Both the position numbers and the translations under genes were made by a program. Shown here piece after piece: positions 25,235 to 34,100 of a stretch of DNA of 64,000 nucleotides (positions are counted from its first letter, which is position 1; every line of letters begins with the position of its first letter). Source of the stretch: Butyrivibrio hungatei NK4A153 (GTDB lineage: Bacteria; Bacillota; Clostridia; Lachnospirales; Lachnospiraceae); contig NZ_AUJY01000007.1 in the NCBI RefSeq assembly GCF_000424465.1, forward strand, positions 1-64,000, read 5' to 3'. The notes below the pieces were generated by a model. It was not told the origin of the DNA, did no database searches, and was given only the letters and a program-made list of their open reading frames with translations.

Positions 25235-26713
25235 TTATGCAAAATACTTCTTCGCAAGCATCTGCAAATTTCCCTTATTCACATCAAGCATCTTCTCTGC
25301 ATCCAGATCAAACATCCTTGTGCATGTGTGAGTGATAAACTCAAAGTCATGTGATACAAGAAAAATAATGGCTCCGCCGCCTGAAAGCTCTTTTATAAGT
25401 TCACTTACCCTTATCATAGAATCATAATCAAGTCCGCTTGTCGGTTCATCAAAATAAAGCACTTCACTGTTTTTTATAAGAGATGCGCCGATAGTAACAC
25501 GCTGTTTTTGCCCTCCCGAAAGAGCTGCCGGATGTTTATCTTTATATTCTGAAAGTGCAAGCTTATCAAGCGTACCTGAAACAAGGTCACTGTCAACATC
25601 TGATATTCCAAGCGTAAGTTCCTCTTCCACACTTGTTGTAAAGAGCTGATAATCGGCATCCTGCATTACAAGATAAGATAACCTGCGCCTGTTTGCAGGT
25701 GAAAGCTTCTTTCCACCATAATACACCTTTCCGCCTTTCTCTTTTAATATTCCAGTTAGTACGGAAATCAATGTTGTCTTCCCCGCTCCGTTATGTCCGA
25801 TAACACCTATAACATCTCCGGGAGACGCTTCAAATGAAATATTATCAAGTATCCTTTGCTTCTTTTCATATTCAAAAGAAAGATTTTCAACCTTAAGCTT
25901 ATGTCCTCCAAGCCTCGATTTCACAGCCAATTTATCATCCTGCTTATTATCGATTTCTTTTTCGGGATAAACTGTTCTTAGTCCCTTATGAATCCTCAGC
26001 GTTTTATCAAGCTCACAAAACTCTTTTCCCGTGTATCTTGCAACTATACTGCCATTTTCTATATATATGACGCTATCAATAAGATCTCTTAAATAATAAA
26101 ATCTGTGATCTGCGACAATTATCGTATATCCTGCACTTTTCAGCTTCTTCATTATTCCCGCAAGGCGCTTTGTAGCCTCATGATCGAGATTTGCAGAAGG
26201 TTCGTCAAATATGTATACTTTTGGCGCAAGTGCATATACAGAGCCAATTGCTATCTGCTGCTTCTCACCACTTGATAGCGCAAAAATACTTCGATTAAGA
26301 TACTGTTCAAGCTCAAGATCGGTCACCGCTTTCTCAACTCTGCTTATTATCTCTTCGCGCTCATAACCCATATTCTCACAGCCAAAAGCAAGCTCCCTTG
26401 TCGTATCGGTCATAAAAAACTGAGAGCGCGGATCCTGAAACACCGTACCTACCTTTCCCGCAATCTCAGAAGGAAGCATCTTGAGCAAAGATTTATCTCC
26501 GTATAAAAGATCTCCTTTTGTTTCCACGGGATAAAAATGTGGAATCAGTCCGTTTAACGAACGAAGTAAGGTTGACTTTCCGCAGCCACTTCTTCCCGTG
26601 AGCAAAAGAAACTCACCGTCTTTTATCTCCATATTTATATTCTTCAATGTATCTTCATTCATTCCTTCATAACAAAAGGAAAAATCTGCAAATCTAATCA
26701 TCCCTGTCTCCAT
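25235..26713 (-). CDS. ECF transporter ATPase, EcfA1-EcfA2 fusion (second system)
   Basis: A 492-residue double ATPase. Domain 1 has Walker A GRSGCGKST, signature LSSGEKQQ (SSGEK in place of SGGE) and Walker B YIFDEPSAN. Domain 2 has GHNGAGKTT, LSGGQKQRVTIG and LYFDEPTSGLD. It is clearly paralogous to 20663-22123. It overlaps ecfT by 16 bp. Paired with the EcfT and S component upstream it forms a second ECF importer. Confidence 0.88.
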   Translation of the reverse strand: METGMIRFADFSFCYEGMNEDTLKNINMEIKDGEFLLLTGRSGCGKSTLLRSLNGLIPHFYPVETKGDLLYGDKSLLKMLPSEIAGKVGTVFQDPRSQFFMTDTTRELAFGCENMGYEREEIISRVEKAVTDLELEQYLNRSIFALSSGEKQQIAIGSVYALAPKVYIFDEPSANLDHEATKRLAGIMKKLKSAGYTIIVADHRFYYLRDLIDSVIYIENGSIVARYTGKEFCELDKTLRIHKGLRTVYPEKEIDNKQDDKLAVKSRLGGHKLKVENLSFEYEKKQRILDNISFEASPGDVIGVIGHNGAGKTTLISVLTGILKEKGGKVYYGGKKLSPANRRRLSYLVMQDADYQLFTTSVEEELTLGISDVDSDLVSGTLDKLALSEYKDKHPAALSGGQKQRVTIGASLIKNSEVLYFDEPTSGLDYDSMIRVSELIKELSGGGAIIFLVSHDFEFITHTCTRMFDLDAEKMLDVNKGNLQMLAKKYFA

Positions 26714-27471
26714 AATATGTATTGGCCTATCTCAGACCTGTCTGCCACAAAAAGAGCAATGACCAAGCAAAGCGTACATGCAAGAATAACATATTCTTTA
26801 GCACCAAATTTTATCTTAAGAAGTGCATGGCGCTTATTCTCTCTTTCCATTCCCCTTGTGGTACCTGAAGCCGCAAGTTCATCCGAAACCTTAAGGCATC
26901 TCATAAGTAGCGGTATCAGTATGTATTCGACGGTCGCAAACGGGTGAGTTAATACTTTTAACACCGTATCGCTCACCCCCCGTATCCTCATGGTATTCCT
27001 GATCATCCTATACTCTATTGCAAGAGTAGGTATATACCTAAACATAACAACAAAAGGAATGATCACCGTAAGCGGCATACCTGCTCTTTCGAACGACACC
27101 GTAAGTTCATCCATATACGTACTTTTTATCACCCATCTTCCCAAAGTAATGATGGGAATCATCTTAAGCACCGTAACTCCGAAGATACTTATCATAAGGC
27201 TGAGCACCGGAATCGTCAGATATCTGAGACACGTATTCAGATATGAGATGACCAGATAAGTTATTAACATCTTTATTCCCCAACCGGGATCACTGCCTGC
27301 CATTACAAATAACGTAACCGACAACATCAGCAGTAATACAGGTATATCTCCATTTATAAAAAAGCTGACACATCCGAGTATTATCAGCAATAAAAGCTTT
27401 AGTCTGGGATCAAGTCTCGCAGTTCCATGAAAAGATACCGCAAGTATTTTTTCTCTTATAGATTGATTCAT
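26698..27471 (-). CDS. ECF transporter transmembrane component EcfT (second system)
   Basis: A 257-residue CbiQ/EcfT-type membrane protein with LDPRLKLLLLIILG near the N-terminus and coupling motifs MIRNTMRIRGVS and AASGTTRGME. It is separated from its S component gene by a 117-bp gap containing a hairpin, so it may be expressed at a lower level than the S component. Confidence 0.87.
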   Translation of the reverse strand: MNQSIREKILAVSFHGTARLDPRLKLLLLIILGCVSFFINGDIPVLLLMLSVTLFVMAGSDPGWGIKMLITYLVISYLNTCLRYLTIPVLSLMISIFGVTVLKMIPIITLGRWVIKSTYMDELTVSFERAGMPLTVIIPFVVMFRYIPTLAIEYRMIRNTMRIRGVSDTVLKVLTHPFATVEYILIPLLMRCLKVSDELAASGTTRGMERENKRHALLKIKFGAKEYVILACTLCLVIALFVADRSEIGQYILWRQG

Positions 27472-27510
27472 AATAAATACTCCGTAAAAAGATATTCTTT
27501 ATTTATGAGC

Positions 27511-27544
27511 AAAAAGGCTGAGCCCTTAAAGCATCAGCCTTTTT
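27511..27544 (-). terminator. Symmetric hairpin between S-component and ecfT genes
   Basis: An 11-bp stem (27511-27521 with 27534-27544) of the form A5-GGCTGA ... TCAGCC-T5. It sits between two genes of one apparent operon, so it probably acts as a partial terminator that lets more S component than EcfT/EcfA be made. Confidence 0.7.
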
Positions 27545-27588
27545 CAATATATCTTGGAAAATTACATTCTTTTTTGGAATTTTAATAC

Positions 27589-28194
27589 TTATGCTGCCTG
27601 CACAAGTCCTGCCTTTACAAAGTGCTTTTTAAGCACCTTAAGTCCGATGAAGCCTCCGACAAGTCCTCCGATGAAGCCTGCAATAATAATAACTGTGAGC
27701 ATAGGCCACTGTGTCATATTGATAAGGCCGTCAACATACTCCTGTGAAAGACCATTTCTGAGTGTTGTCTGCATGAATGCATCTCTCAGAATATTCATGG
27801 GTGCAATGGCCCCGAATGTGAAAATTCCGCTAAATACCGAATATGCAGCGATCATCTTTCCTGTTGTGATCTCTCTTTTTCCGATAATAAGGAAATCAGC
27901 TAATAAAGCTCCGACAATAAGACCTGTTCCTACAGTCCAGAATGCGCCTACAAGGAATGAAAGAAGTCCCTGTATAACTCCTGCAATTGAAAGTGCTCCA
28001 AACTTTGGCACCTTTGCCAAAAGAAGCATCATAACAATACCATTTACAACTGAAACAGCGGGCGGATAGAAAACGTTGGTAACAGGTCCCGCAAGACTCA
28101 TAACAATACTGATAATCATGTAGATAATAAACATAAGTGCTGTAAGTGCTCCCGTAAGGATAAGATCCTTTCCGATAAGCTTAGTATTTTTCAT
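27589..28194 (-). CDS. ECF S component, MptD/Trep_Strep-like family (second system)
   Basis: A 201-residue protein with six helices: GKDLILTGALTALMFIIYMIIS, VFYPPAVSVVNGIVMMLLL, PKFGALSIAGVIQGLLSFLVGA and more. It shares plan and motifs with 22854-23456 (the KxxKFG...I..G segment, and a C-terminal GLKVLKKHFVKAGLV close to MSFMKKHFEKAGIV), so the two are paralogues. It has its own promoter and operator. The substrate is unknown. Confidence 0.75.
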   Translation of the reverse strand: MKNTKLIGKDLILTGALTALMFIIYMIISIVMSLAGPVTNVFYPPAVSVVNGIVMMLLLAKVPKFGALSIAGVIQGLLSFLVGAFWTVGTGLIVGALLADFLIIGKREITTGKMIAAYSVFSGIFTFGAIAPMNILRDAFMQTTLRNGLSQEYVDGLINMTQWPMLTVIIIAGFIGGLVGGFIGLKVLKKHFVKAGLVQAA

Positions 28195-28225
28195 ACCCTA
28201 ATTCCTCCCATGTGATGTGATTGCG

Positions 28226-28278
28226 GTTAGTCATTGCTAACCTTTAAAGATTATATATTTCAATTTTTGTGCAGTCAA
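28226..28278 (-). promoter_or_regulatory. Promoter and operator of the second ECF operon
   Basis: Minus strand: -35 TTGACT (28273-28278), 17-bp spacer, perfect -10 TATAAT (28250-28255), then operator GTTAGTCATTGCTAAC (28226-28241) across the start site. The -35 overlaps the stop codon of the preceding methyltransferase gene, so this cassette can be expressed apart from the NRPS operon. Confidence 0.8.
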
Positions 28279-29006
28279 GCGCTTTTACCGTCTTTGATAA
28301 ATGTTAGCATTGACTCAGATATCTTCCCGCCTTTAAAACCAAAATCTGATAATTCTTTCATCAAAACGTCCATTTCAATAAACTGCCATTTCATCTTATC
28401 TTCATACCCAGATATTGCCTCATCTCCGTTAAATATGCTGTATTCCAAAGTCCACTGATATAAATCACTGCCGAGACACTCTTTATTTTTAATTGTTGTC
28501 TCATAACGGTTCTTACCTACATAATTAACAGAAAGCATCGTTCCTATCTGTGCATCTTTCATTTTGGGATTAAGTAGCCCTATAAACATAGGAGCATTCG
28601 GAACCAGGACCTCACTCAGTTTTCTCCATAATTGCCTGCGCTCCTCTTCATATAGATGACCTATAACTCCGTCACATATTACTCCCCCTATCCTTCCCTT
28701 ATACTCAAAGTTCTGAATATCACTGGGAATAATCGTTATGCGATTTCGAATATCATCATAATGATGCAATGCCAATTTTGAAAGAAACGCCGTGCGCATC
28801 ACAAGAGATGGCTCAACCGCCAATATCTCTGCATCTTTGATATTGGTTGCAACTTCTATCGCCACCTTACCTGTTCCCGCTCCGATATCAAGTATCGGAT
28901 ATTGTGCATTTGCAAAAAGTTTCGATATTTTACCTAAAACAATTTTCTTTGTTTTCCATGTCTCAAGTTCTGAGATATCATAGTATTCGCTAGATTTATC
29001 GTACAT
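28275..29006 (-). CDS. SAM-dependent methyltransferase, last gene of the NRPS operon
   Basis: A 243-residue class I methyltransferase with ILDIGAGTGKVAIE (SAM site, about residues 38-51), acidic AVEPS after strand 2, and GVICDGVIGHL and VLVPNAPMFIGL further on. It starts 12 nt after the thiazolinyl-imide-reductase-like gene, so it probably modifies the metallophore or protects against it. Family members include small-molecule O- and N-methyltransferases. Confidence 0.78.
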   Translation of the reverse strand: MYDKSSEYYDISELETWKTKKIVLGKISKLFANAQYPILDIGAGTGKVAIEVATNIKDAEILAVEPSLVMRTAFLSKLALHHYDDIRNRITIIPSDIQNFEYKGRIGGVICDGVIGHLYEEERRQLWRKLSEVLVPNAPMFIGLLNPKMKDAQIGTMLSVNYVGKNRYETTIKNKECLGSDLYQWTLEYSIFNGDEAISGYEDKMKWQFIEMDVLMKELSDFGFKGGKISESMLTFIKDGKSA

Positions 29007-29018
29007 TACACAAACTCC

Positions 29019-30101
29019 TTATTTGTTAATAATGTTATCGTAAACTGCCTTTACATCTCCTACACTTTCGTACTGTACTAACTTTGCGTATCCAACTCTT
29101 TGGCATATATCAGACCACAGCCTTGATACAAATATCTGATACTGTCCATCCATTCGCTTTTTTGTTATATCCTGTGAAAACAATTCATCTAATGCTTTTA
29201 TAACAGCACCCGTCCATATCCTGCTAAATGTCTGCGATACACTCGGCGCTTCCGTTCCCGACAAAACTATTCCGGACGGTATATTAAGTTCTGCATCCCC
29301 ATTTTCAAACCGAAGCGTATTATTTGCATTTCTGGGAATCTTTGCAAAAGGAAGCCAGACAATCGGCCCGTTTGTGTTGACCAGTATAAGCTTTCCTGTC
29401 GTAAATGTTATTCCTATCTCATGATAAAGATGCATCGGATGATCGGGATCTGTGCTGTCGACATTGGTATTAACTGTGATCATGGTTGGAATTTCGCCGA
29501 TTACCGCATTTACCGTCCTGTTGCCTGCTCCGGATAAAGCTGTCTCAACACCTTCCGAAGCATCTCCCAGTTTCCACTTTGAGATATCTCCCAGTGCGCA
29601 TCCAAGCATATCTATACCATCGTATAATACATGAATGGCACAGTTTAAACTTGCATTTATAATTTTAGATTTTGTAGCCATATACCTTGCAAGTTTTATA
29701 AACTCCGATACCGCCTCAGTATAACGATAAAACGGATTAAGCATAAAAGGTGTTGTCTTGGACGATGCCTTAAGACAATCCAAAATTTCTTTTTCATGTG
29801 CAGGATGCTCCAGAAGAGTCGGTATATTTTTCTTCAAAAGTTCACATGCTATTGCAGATCCGTTCCCACCGCCTGCCGCATTCGGAACGATCACACACGC
29901 TCCGTCTACCTTGCCTATCGCATCATTCATATCTGTATAGCACGGAACTCCAAACATCTCAGCAAGTTCCCGTGTCCTGCTGCTTCCCGTTCCCAGAATA
30001 CCTCCAAGCTCGTATTTATCCGATTTAGAAATCGCATTAATATATATTTTCCCAAATCCGGTTCCGCATATAAGTAATCTTTTTTTTTCCATATCTGTCA
30101 T
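29019..30101 (-). CDS. Thiazolinyl imide reductase-like enzyme (Irp3/PchG family)
   Basis: A 360-residue NAD(P)-dependent oxidoreductase. N-terminal Rossmann site CGTGFGKIYINAI (about residues 11-23) is followed by LGGILGTGSSRTRELAEMFGVPCYTD, a pattern typical of the Gfo/Idh-related reductases Irp3 and PchG. Those enzymes reduce a carrier-bound thiazoline to a thiazolidine in yersiniabactin and pyochelin synthesis. Its place in an operon of cyclisation-domain NRPS genes supports the same role. It overlaps the preceding gene by 1 nt. Confidence 0.85.
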   Translation of the reverse strand: MTDMEKKRLLICGTGFGKIYINAISKSDKYELGGILGTGSSRTRELAEMFGVPCYTDMNDAIGKVDGACVIVPNAAGGGNGSAIACELLKKNIPTLLEHPAHEKEILDCLKASSKTTPFMLNPFYRYTEAVSEFIKLARYMATKSKIINASLNCAIHVLYDGIDMLGCALGDISKWKLGDASEGVETALSGAGNRTVNAVIGEIPTMITVNTNVDSTDPDHPMHLYHEIGITFTTGKLILVNTNGPIVWLPFAKIPRNANNTLRFENGDAELNIPSGIVLSGTEAPSVSQTFSRIWTGAVIKALDELFSQDITKKRMDGQYQIFVSRLWSDICQRVGYAKLVQYESVGDVKAVYDNIINK

Positions 30102-31186
30102 TAGTCCTTATATTTTATGCTAAAAGACATATATCCTTGCATTGTTTTTTTAATCTCATCAATAATAGGACGATTTTCCATAACATCACATAATGGATAT
30201 ATACCTTTTCTTTCTTTGCAGATATCCTCATTTTTCACCAGAACATCTGCACTTAAAGCCAAAACAGTTCCTGTAACGGTTCCCGGATCTGCAGCCTCAA
30301 AACAAAGTTCCACACTTTTTCCGGCATCATAAAAAGCTGTGGTAATAATACATTTTTCCTCACTATACTTAAGCTCCGTAAGTTGCTTTGAATCAGGCTG
30401 TCCCATCAGCATTATCTGTCTCAATGCATTGTCTACGACCGTAAAAGAATCAAGATTTTTTATCTCTTTATTTTTGCCAAGATAAATAAATTCCTCAGAT
30501 AAATACGGAATAAAACTAAATCCGTCAAGAACAGCCGGCTTATATTCAGATGTTATCCTCTGTATCGGAGAAATCTCCCCTTTTCTTATACAAGCCATAG
30601 GAATTCCTGCTTTGCTGTCTTTGGCTTCCTCTGCAAAATCAATTGCTGCAGCCTTTGAAAATGTATATATTCCGCCCACACAAGTTTCAGCCCTGCCATT
30701 ATCTGTCACAGCGCCATATTTATTTACAAACAATCTCCTGGAATATAAAGTCATCCAACCTGACAATCCCGGAAACACACCTGCTCCCACTACCGACAAA
30801 CTGTCAAACGGCTCACTTTCTTCATACTCACGTATAAGATGCATACCACCGGGATCAAGATAAGGAATTCTTCTTTTTTCCGCCATTTCAAGCATTATAT
30901 GACTATAATATACAGATGGGCCTACTCCGCCGATAACCGCATCCGCACCTTCAAAAAAGTCATCAATCCAAGCCTCGTTATCACAGCTTTTTTTAAGCTC
31001 TCCGGAAAAAATTTCTATCCTGCCGGCATCCTCATCGCTTAAACCACTTTCCTTATAACTTTTCATCACTTCTTCAGGCTTTTTTCGACATAACAACCGT
31101 ACAATATATCCTCTTTTTATCAGTTCAAGTGAAGCCGCCTTTCCGACAGCCCCACTTGCTCCAAGTACACAGATCATCCCTTTCAC
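30101..31186 (-). CDS. Saccharopine-dehydrogenase-like NAD(P)-binding enzyme
   Basis: A 361-residue protein with Rossmann motif VLGASGAVGKAASLELI (about residues 7-23), RLLCRKK after strand 2, and VIGGVGPSVYY and YLDPGGMHLI as in saccharopine-dehydrogenase-family enzymes. The substrate is not predictable. The start overlaps the NRPS stop by 4 nt (ATGA) and its own stop overlaps the next start by 1 nt, so it belongs to the metallophore pathway. Similar genes occur in some thiazoline-siderophore clusters, where their role is also unclear to me. Confidence 0.7.
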   Translation of the reverse strand: MKGMICVLGASGAVGKAASLELIKRGYIVRLLCRKKPEEVMKSYKESGLSDEDAGRIEIFSGELKKSCDNEAWIDDFFEGADAVIGGVGPSVYYSHIMLEMAEKRRIPYLDPGGMHLIREYEESEPFDSLSVVGAGVFPGLSGWMTLYSRRLFVNKYGAVTDNGRAETCVGGIYTFSKAAAIDFAEEAKDSKAGIPMACIRKGEISPIQRITSEYKPAVLDGFSFIPYLSEEFIYLGKNKEIKNLDSFTVVDNALRQIMLMGQPDSKQLTELKYSEEKCIITTAFYDAGKSVELCFEAADPGTVTGTVLALSADVLVKNEDICKERKGIYPLCDVMENRPIIDEIKKTMQGYMSFSIKYKD

Positions 31187-34100
31187 GCGATATCCTCCGT
31201 CAAAACATCAAGTACCTCATCCTTATTGCACTCTGTAACTTCTCCAAGTATACAATCTTTCCAAAGTCCCGATATTTCTTCATCTTCACAGGCAAGAACG
31301 ATATCTCCGAGATAAAAAGTATTCTCTTCAGGTTTTCCGGGATCAACAAGGACTATCCTATCAATTGAATTTCCCTGCGTAAGAAGCTCACTTGCAATCT
31401 CAATAATCTTATTTGCCCCATCACCTCCGGAAAGAATGAATGTATTATCTTCGTCTTTTGAGGCAATATTCTTTTTAATATTTCCGATGTCACATATATT
31501 GCATGATATTTTTTTCTCTTTTGCCCTTGTTTCAAGATTGTCGATAACATGTGCCATACCCTTATCAACAACCAGTCTGACTGAATAATCATCGGAAAGA
31601 TCATCAGTATCATCAACAGGTATCTCATTCTCTTTTTCCGTAGCGACTGAAGTTTCAATATATTCAGCAATACTAGCTATTGTCGATTTGGCAAGCGCAA
31701 CTCTAAGGATTTCATCAAATCTGATATTCTTTGCCTTAGGAATCTCTTTTACAATTCTTCCTGCTGCCTGAGACAGCAAAAGCGAATCGAAGCCTTCCTC
31801 AATAAGATTCTCATAAAAGCCAAGCGTTGTTTTTCCTGAAATCTGCTTAAGGATATCCGCAATTTCTTCAGCTGTTTTGATATCCGGAAGCTTAATTTCA
31901 TCAGTCTCCTTACCGGTTGAAGCATCCACAGAATCCGTAGAGACTGTTTTTAAACTTTTCGCATATTCAATAAGAGACTTTCTGTCTATTTTTCCGTTAT
32001 TTGTTACCGGAATGAAATCTATCCTTCTGATTATCGAAGGAACCATCGCATCCGTAACTCTTTTCTTTAGAAATTCTCTGTATTCTTTGTACTTTTCATC
32101 AGGTTTCTCGGTTTTTATTGCCACAAAAAGATCATGATCAAGAAGCGTATATACACTCTCCTTCTTCGGAAATTCACTTACAAGATCCAATCCGGCACCT
32201 GTAAGGATTCTTCTCCATTCCGAACGTTCAAGGAAACACTTGTGGCCCTCCGCTCTCATATCCGTATGCTCAGGCATCATAAATTCCTGCGATACATTTA
32301 TCTCAAAATGCTCTCCCACCGGTTCAGTTATAAATAAGATTCCTCCATGTTTAAGGTGATTACTGAGTTTCTCAACAGTCGCCGGAATATTGACAGTGTT
32401 GTTAAGAACTCCCGCCGCAATGATCACATCAAATGTTCCGAGATTCTCATCATCTATCCTGTCCATATCAAGAATAGCCGTACCCATCTCAGGATATTTT
32501 TTCTTGCAATTTGTCAAAAAGAATTCCGAAAGATCTGTAAATAAGTAATCATACTTAATATTATTATTCCTAAGGTTCTCAACAACTTTGTCTGTGGTTG
32601 CCCCAATTCCGCCACCAACTTCCAATATAGATATAAATCTACCCGGCGTAGATGCGTATAAGCTTATCGATTCGGCAATGATCGGATTCAAGTAACTTGC
32701 AATTGCCGTGCTGCCATATAATTTCTCAGCAATTGCCGTATCTCCCTCAGGAAACAGGAACACAAGCGGATTAAGTTCCTTCTTAAACAAAGCCTGTATA
32801 TTATCTGCATGATGTCTTATGTATTCACTGACTTCAACAGGCGCCATATTAAGCATTTCAGAAAACTTAAACTCTTCCCACAACTCTGTGTTTGCTTCTC
32901 TTTCAAATCTATAATTTCCGCCGATGGAAGTTATATAATTCTTTTCACATAAAATTCCAAGCCATTTTTCAAATATGAGATCATATTCTTCTATAACTCC
33001 CAGTGCTTTCTTTATCTGCTCTTTTGCATATGTCTTTTCTTTGGAAAAAGAAGCATCATCATCTTTTACAGCATCACAAAAGCCCTTATATACACTTTCA
33101 CAAATAGCACATTCAAGGAGGCGGTTAAACTTGATGATTGTCTCTTCACAGACGCGATCTTTCGGAAGATTCACTTTTGCAAAAGTCTCATCTTTCACAC
33201 TGTCTTCCACAACAAATGCAGCCAGTTTCTCTTTTCCCATATCCTTATAGTGAACAACACAGCTTTCCTTGACATTCGGAATCTCATTTAGTGCGCTCTC
33301 AATCTCGCCAAGCTCAATTCTGTGTCCGTTGACCTTAACCTGATTGTCGATTCTTCCAAGGAATTCTATGTCACCGTCACTTACAAATCTTCCCTTATCT
33401 CCTGTTCTGTATATGTATTTCCCTATACTCTCAAGATATACAAATTTCTTATCTGTAAGTTCTTTGGCATTCAGATATCCCATGGCAAGTGACAATCCAC
33501 CGATAACAATCTCGCCCGTAACATAATCGGGACAAATTTCAAGATTGTTATCTATAACGCTCATCCACTGCCTGCTGAGAGCTTTTCCGTAAAGTATGGA
33601 CGGACGTTCTTCCTCTACTCCTATCTTATGGAAAATAGACCATATTCCACCTTCTGTTGCTCCACCAAGACTGGTTATTCCGGCATTTGGCATAATTTTC
33701 CTCAAGTCATTCGGAAGTCCTGTTCTTATCCAGTCTCCTGACAACCAGATATTCCTTACACTTGAAAAACTCTCATTTCCATCGACGAAATTTAACAGCA
33801 TCTCTGCCTGCGCCGGAACAGAATTCCAAAGAGTTATACCGTACTTTTTAACCAATTCTGCCCAATGAGAAGGATCCGATCTCTTTTCAGGATCGGTAAG
33901 CACTAACGTAGCTCCCAGGTCAAACGTTCCAAAAACATCCGAAACAGAAAGATCAAATGACAACTCGGCAATTCCAATCACTGTTTCATAAGATGTAAGG
34001 CCAAATCTTTCCCTCATATCAACCAAAGTGTTGTATGCCGCTTTATGGCTCATCATTACACCCTTAGGCTCACCTGTTGAACCGGAGGTAAAAATGATAT

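Noticed and set aside
22854..28260. Vitamin riboswitch upstream of the ECF S components
   Set aside because: The leaders are short and contain operators and promoters, not the conserved cores of TPP, FMN, cobalamin or other riboswitches known to me.
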